Assembly: GCA_019510185.1 (NCBI GenBank)
Contig: JAEKKV010000024.1
Location: forward strand, 1-64,000
Length of the DNA stretch: 64,000 nucleotides
Direction of reading: 5' to 3'
DNA from: Verrucomicrobiota bacterium
GTDB lineage: Bacteria; Verrucomicrobiota; Verrucomicrobiia; Opitutales; Opitutaceae
Shown here: positions 58,601 to 64,000 of the stretch, in pieces
Layout of the letters: the number at the start of each line of letters is the position of its first letter
Numbering within the stretch: position 1 is the first letter of the stretch
Made by a program: the position numbers and the translations under genes
Notes under the pieces: generated by a model
Databases searched by the model: none
Seen by the model: only the letters and a program-made list of their open reading frames with translations
Told to the model about the DNA's origin: nothing

Positions 58601-59501
58601 CACGGAGTTCAGATTGAACATCCATGGAACCGGATACGCGCCCTCCGACATCGCTTGGACCGCGCCGGATCAGATCCCCGCCGACTTGATCGTGCGACTG
58701 AATCCCGCCATTTCCGGCCGTCCCGCCAAACCCTCCTCCGCCGACATTGCCTCCGGGCGGACCCGGATCGACGATCTCCGGCTCTCCGCAACGATCACTC
58801 TTCAGCACGAGATGCTGCTGCCCTTGGTCAACGAATGGCTCAACCAGGAGTCCGCTTCCGGCGCCGGGCACGAGACCCGCGTCGCCGCCCTCCTTCGGGT
58901 GTGCGCCGAGCTTGCCCGTCGCGGCGCCTGCCCGGGTTTTGTCGCCGCGCTGGAAGCGCCCGATCTGCCGTCCGTCCCCGCGGAAGAGCGGCGGCCCTGG
59001 CGCACGGTTCCCTCCTCCGATCTGGAGGATGAACTGACCATTGATCTGCACCGGCTCGGTCAACGCCAGCTCACCGGCGCCGCTCCTGACGAAACCGATC
59101 TTCACCTTGTGCACCAAGCCACCCTCGCCGCCGCCGAATTGTTCGTCCGTGGGGGCTGGCACCCGGCCAGGGGTAATCTCGTCGCCAAACGCGCGGCGAC
59201 CTCTGACGCCGTTCGTCGTGACCTCGCCATTCGCCTTTCCGCTGCCTCCACCATCACCAACTGGTCCGAAAAAGACGAGGCGCTGTCCTCGCTCGTGGTC
59301 GATGCCGCTCGCGCCGGCGAGACGGAGATCGTTCAAAACGCGCTCAAGCAGATGAGCAACGGGTCGACCCGCGACCAAGCCATCCGTGCCGCCGCTCTGG
59401 CGCTCAAGGCCTTCGGTCTCAGCGCCGAGGCGATCAAGCTCGCGGGCACCTTGACCAGCTCGAGCATCCGCGATCAAACCCTGAAGGAACTCAGTCAATA
59501 G
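55668..59501 (+). CDS. Ser/Thr protein kinase with N-terminal zinc ribbon, duplicated multi-TM module and large C-terminal extracytoplasmic region
   Basis: CPRCHAVLPADAPSGLCPTCL; LGRGGMGVVYKARQ; HRDIKPENILLD; DFGLAKL; two TM blocks each ending W.LVVL.R.EV...F.Q. Confidence 0.9.
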   Translation: MTPSASRCPRCHAVLPADAPSGLCPTCLVSVHFGTEADLTDPAVKGAPPPAIEEIALHFPQLEILACLGRGGMGVVYKARQKSLDRVVALKLLAPERGSDPAFAERFAREAQALARLDHPHIVTIYDFGQAGGFFYLLMEYVDGVTLRHLLHGGRIAPREALAIVPQICDALQFAHDHGIVHRDIKPENILLDRRGQAKVADFGLAKLVGPGGEPATAAGDVPAGSSSEMTEAGKVMGTPRYMAPEQRERPAEVDHRADIYALGVVLYQMLTGELPDEKQLQPPSRRVHLDVRLDEIVLRALEKEPERRYANATEFKTQLETVASTPPPPAPPAAPPPAGPLAQAGVRAQVAAPAIAMMIVSALDLACLCLFLLIGAVVLMALPVVGGMIGMNQFNLSQVVPWMGAMAGLVILFVIGWLLLHVAAAIYVIVAARRMHGLRYYRSACTGAILLIVIGALGVLFSFASPTHLLTAFWSLIELGVGIWALVVLRRPEVKESFDQASPAVPPVTPVDPAEPLRQLSTPAIGLMVASALHLLFIGIGALFLLGNASLAHGLFVPAAPGPASPPVWARLALALAMAALLLLPPLLTFIGAWRMRQLRGRGFAMAAAILAILTFQGLGLGVVFGIWTLVVLTRREVEAAFAQSAPRSRSGWLLATVVLAGCILATLVAGGLFWLSSNHHRVNVSTPVQSVHPVVKLPAPPVVKVSDLPPLPSGALDLAPYWTSPFLADTDGKSYGLRALRGLHSFDGIPFLVGGQVLLSGSETSSRSNGTPMPDQVSIPVGRAFAELHLLHAVHWQDPVGVVIATLRFVYADGDTRSIPLRYGVHLLDWQRLPGEDVEPLSDLASKIVWRGPGTPEWSATSRATVTTVTNPRPGEVVDHIEFVSNNVRSSYALLAATLAAGEAGRAQTAPVPAAGGARHFTGEIRIHVVDTVTREPLAGAFVDPSGVFAGINLIAQPLFTDAGGVARVHYDPGITTEFRLNIHGTGYAPSDIAWTAPDQIPADLIVRLNPAISGRPAKPSSADIASGRTRIDDLRLSATITLQHEMLLPLVNEWLNQESASGAGHETRVAALLRVCAELARRGACPGFVAALEAPDLPSVPAEERRPWRTVPSSDLEDELTIDLHRLGQRQLTGAAPDETDLHLVHQATLAAAELFVRGGWHPARGNLVAKRAATSDAVRRDLAIRLSAASTITNWSEKDEALSSLVVDAARAGETEIVQNALKQMSNGSTRDQAIRAAALALKAFGLSAEAIKLAGTLTSSSIRDQTLKELSQ

Positions 59502-59521
59502 TCCGCTTTACCTCTCTCACC

Positions 59522-59905
59522 ATGGAAACCGTCACCTCATCTGTCTCCTCCTCGTCCGTTCCCGCCGGCAACGATAAGCTCTGGGCCGTTCTCTGCCACC
59601 TCTCCGGCTTTCTGGGCGTGGCCCTTTTACTCCCGCTGATCGTCTATCTCGTGATGAAGGACGAGTCCGCCTACGTCCGCGCCAACGCTCGCGAGGCGCT
59701 CAACTTCCACCTGTCGCTGCTCATTTATGCGCTCGTCTGCCTTCCGCTGATAGTTGTGATCATCGGCATTCCCCTGCTGATCGTGCTCGGTATCGCCTCG
59801 TTTATTTTCGCCATCATCGCCGCCATCAAGGCGTCCGATGGCGAGTGCTACCGCTATCCCTGTGCCATCCCGTTTATCCGTCCCCGGCTGGCGGGGTCGG
59901 TGTAA
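59522..59905 (+). CDS. DUF4870 family membrane protein
   Basis: KLWAVLCHLSGFLGVALLLPLIVYLVMKDESAYVRANAREALNFHLS. Confidence 0.9.
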   Translation: METVTSSVSSSSVPAGNDKLWAVLCHLSGFLGVALLLPLIVYLVMKDESAYVRANAREALNFHLSLLIYALVCLPLIVVIIGIPLLIVLGIASFIFAIIAAIKASDGECYRYPCAIPFIRPRLAGSV

Positions 59906-61455
59906 ACGTAACCGCGGGCGAGCGCCGTGTAGGTGTCGATTTGGGCGCGCTCCCAGGTCGCGTCACGGTTCAGCTCTACCGCGAGGAGGCGGGCGACGGC
60001 GGGGGCGGCCTCGATCGAGGCCTTCGCGTCGAGCAGCAGCGCACGCGTCCGGCGGGCGAGGATGTCTTCGACCGTGCGGGCCATTTCGCGGCGGGCGTGC
60101 CAGACGACTTCGGCGTGTTGATAAGGCAGGCGCTCGTGCAGGTGGGCGGAGAGCTCGGGGCGCTCGCGGATGAGTACGTTGATGTGCGCGGCGTCGGAGC
60201 CGTAGGTCTTGAGTGGGGCGTCGGAAGCATCGGCGAACGTGTGACCGTGGATTTTAAGATCCTCGGTGCGGCAAGGGCGGTGTTCGATTCCGGCGAGCAT
60301 CTCGGCTTGGTTGATCACGTCTTCGGCCATCTTGCGGTAGGTGGTCCATTTGCCTCCGGTGATGGTGATGAGTCCGCTCTCGCTGATGACGATGGCGTGA
60401 TCGCGGGAAAGCGTGGCGGTGTCGCCGGAGCCTCCGGTTTTCACGAGCGGCCGGAGACCGGCGAAGATGCTCAGGACATCGTCGTCCGCCGGGTCGTCGG
60501 CGAGATACTTGCGGGCGTGTTCCATCAGGAAGGCGCGCTCCTCGTCGAGGGCGCGCGGTTCGGCCGAGTGCGTGGAGAGCGGTGTGTCGGTGGTGCCGAC
60601 GACGACGCGATCGTGCCATGGCACGGCGAAGAGCACGCGACCGTCGGCGGTTTTCGGGATCATGATGGCGTCGCCTCCGGGCAGGAATTTCTTGGGCAAC
60701 ACGAGGTGGATGCCCTGGCTCACGGCGACGAGATCGCCGGCGGCGGGCTCGTCGTGGCGGCGGATCTCGTCCACGAAGACGCCGGTGGCGTTGATCACGG
60801 CCCGTCCGCGAATCTCGAATTCCTCGCCGGTTTCCGCATCGCGCGCTTTCACGCCGGTGAGGGCGCCCGCGGCTTTGAGCAGGCCGGTGACGTTGCAATA
60901 ATTGACGACCACGGCGCCGAGCTCGGCGGCGGTTTGCGCGAGGTTGATGGCGAGGCGCGAATCGTCGAACTGTCCGTCGTGATAGACGACGCCCCCGGTG
61001 AGGTGCTCGGTCTCGATGGTGGGGATGCGCGCGATGGTTTCCTCGCGACTGAGGACGTGCGACGGAGCGAGGCCGAGTTTTCCGGCGAGCTGGTCGTAGA
61101 CCTTCATGCCGACCCCGTAGAACGGGCCTTCCCACCAGTGGTAATTGGGAATGACGAAGGCGAGGTCGTGGACAAGATGCGGGGCGTTGCGGGCGAGGCG
61201 GCCGCGTTCGCGCAACGCTTCGAGCACGAGGGAAATGTTTCCCTGGCGCAAATAACGCACGCCGCCGTGAACGAGCTTGGTGGAGCGGCTGGAGGTGCCC
61301 TTGGCGAAGTCGCCACGCTCCAGCAACACGACGGAATGTCCGCGGGCGGCGGCGTCCACGGCGGCGCCGAGGCCGGTGGCCCCGCCGCCGATGACGATGA
61401 TGTCGAAGGGTTCGGTGGCGTTGCGCAGGCGATCCAGGAAGGAGGCGCGTTGCAT
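59854..61455 (-). CDS. glpD: glycerol-3-phosphate dehydrogenase (FAD-dependent)
   Basis: DIIVIGGGATGLGAAVDAAARGHSVVLLERGDFAKGTSSRSTKLVHGGVRYL. Confidence 0.94.
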   Translation of the reverse strand: MQRASFLDRLRNATEPFDIIVIGGGATGLGAAVDAAARGHSVVLLERGDFAKGTSSRSTKLVHGGVRYLRQGNISLVLEALRERGRLARNAPHLVHDLAFVIPNYHWWEGPFYGVGMKVYDQLAGKLGLAPSHVLSREETIARIPTIETEHLTGGVVYHDGQFDDSRLAINLAQTAAELGAVVVNYCNVTGLLKAAGALTGVKARDAETGEEFEIRGRAVINATGVFVDEIRRHDEPAAGDLVAVSQGIHLVLPKKFLPGGDAIMIPKTADGRVLFAVPWHDRVVVGTTDTPLSTHSAEPRALDEERAFLMEHARKYLADDPADDDVLSIFAGLRPLVKTGGSGDTATLSRDHAIVISESGLITITGGKWTTYRKMAEDVINQAEMLAGIEHRPCRTEDLKIHGHTFADASDAPLKTYGSDAAHINVLIRERPELSAHLHERLPYQHAEVVWHARREMARTVEDILARRTRALLLDAKASIEAAPAVARLLAVELNRDATWERAQIDTYTALARGYVYTDPASRGRINGMAQG

Positions 61456-61458
61456 GGT

Positions 61459-62961
<1,503 letters not shown>

Positions 62962-63104
62962 GGGGTGAAGAGCGGCGGGAGCGGAGAGCTCCTGGAACAA
63001 CCCTTAGCGCATCCGGGGGCCGGACGCACGAAAAGTTATGCGACGACGGCGCCCGCTCGGGAAGCTTGCGGGATGCGCGGGGAGGGCTCATCGATGGTCG
63101 CCGC

Positions 63105-63875
63105 ATGCCTATCCCGTCCGTGATATACGAAGACGACACGCTGATCGCGTTCGACAAACCCAGCGGCATGCTTGTCGCGCCCGATCGTTGGGACAAGAAG
63201 CGGGAGAATTTGATGGGCCTAGTGCACGACAAAATGGGGCACGAGGTGGCCAACGTTCACCGGCTCGATGCGGACACGAGCGGCATTTTGCTGTGCACGA
63301 AGACCAAGGCCGCCCTCGATTTTGTCAGCGGCCAGTTTCAATCGAAGACGGTGGCGAAGGTCTATCACGCGATCTGCACGGGGCTGCCCGCGCCGGAGTT
63401 GTTCGCGCCGAACGAGGACGCGCCGCCGCTGCCGCCGGACGCGTTTTTCGTGGATCGCGATTTGATCGAGGACGAGGCGAACCCCGGTCGCATGCGCACG
63501 ATTCGAAAAAAGGGAAAGGCCAGCCAGACCGTGGTGCTGGTGCTGGAGCGCTTCCAGAAATTCACGTTTGTCGAATGCCGTCCGCTGACGGGACGCACCC
63601 ATCAGCTGCGCGTGCATCTTCAGTTCAGCGGGCTGCCGATTCTCAATGATCCGTTTTACGGGGACGGCGTCACGCAGTTGATGCTGTCGCAGCTCAAGCG
63701 CGGCTACAAAGGCCGCGTTGACGAAAAGCCGCTCATCAGCCGATTGGCGCTGCACGCCAGCCGGCTGACGGTGAAGCATCCGGTCACGCGCGAGCCGGTC
63801 ACGATTCAGGCTCCGTTGCCGAACGAGTTCGAGGTTGCGCTCAAGTACCTGCGGAAATTCGCGGCGGTGAAATAA
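63105..63875 (+). CDS. RluA family RNA pseudouridine synthase
   Basis: IAFDKPSGMLVAPD, VHRLDADTSGILLCTKTKAA, RPLTGRTHQLRVHLQFSGLPILNDPFYG. Confidence 0.94.
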   Translation: MPIPSVIYEDDTLIAFDKPSGMLVAPDRWDKKRENLMGLVHDKMGHEVANVHRLDADTSGILLCTKTKAALDFVSGQFQSKTVAKVYHAICTGLPAPELFAPNEDAPPLPPDAFFVDRDLIEDEANPGRMRTIRKKGKASQTVVLVLERFQKFTFVECRPLTGRTHQLRVHLQFSGLPILNDPFYGDGVTQLMLSQLKRGYKGRVDEKPLISRLALHASRLTVKHPVTREPVTIQAPLPNEFEVALKYLRKFAAVK

Positions 63876-63891
63876 CGCGCGCGGTTCGGAC

Positions 63892-64000
63892 TCACGCCGT
63901 CCAAGGGTCTTTTTCGAGCACCAGCTCGCTCACTTTGACCGCGCTCATCAGGGCGTCCTCGTGAAGGCCGTGGCGGAAGTAGCTGCCGACGAAATAAGTC
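63892..64000 (-). CDS. 3' end of a FAD/NAD-binding amine oxidase-like protein, truncated by window edge
   Basis: Minus-strand translation TYFVGSYFRHGLHEDALMSAVKVSELVLEKDPWTA*, resembling the C-terminal FAD-binding motif of this group. Confidence 0.55.
   Translation of the reverse strand, partial: TYFVGSYFRHGLHEDALMSAVKVSELVLEKDPWTA

Overview
The window looks like a GC-rich Verrucomicrobia (Opitutaceae-like) chromosome; that assignment is inferred from gene content, codon bias and family mix. The left part (about 1-35 kb) is accessory and unusual. It starts with an ExbD/TonB/TPR/coiled-coil operon and a TonB-dependent receptor with an embedded EF-hand-like loop. Next come five tandem secreted amidase-signature (AS) amidases, a protein that reads as about five TonB-C-like repeats, one FmdA/AmdA acetamidase/formamidase, two more divergently oriented AS amidases, a His-rich duplicated lipoprotein, a DUF3299/FtsX-type ABC block, and six more tandem FmdA/AmdA paralogs. 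In total there are 7 AS amidases and 7 FmdA/AmdA homologs in about 29 kb, almost all with signal-peptide-like N-termini. This is the best candidate for a previously undescribed system: an export-targeted amide-degradation island possibly served by TonB uptake. The right part (35-64 kb) is mostly ordinary: MsmK-like ATPase, MutT, Mdh, DAHP synthase, YgfZ, GalK, prepilin peptidase, AroE, YggS, LysR, GT2, TlpA, EamA, GH3, ECF sigma/Ser-Thr kinase, GlpD/GlpK and RluA. No rRNA, tRNA, CRISPR array or transposase was recognised. All family calls come from reading motifs; no database search was run.
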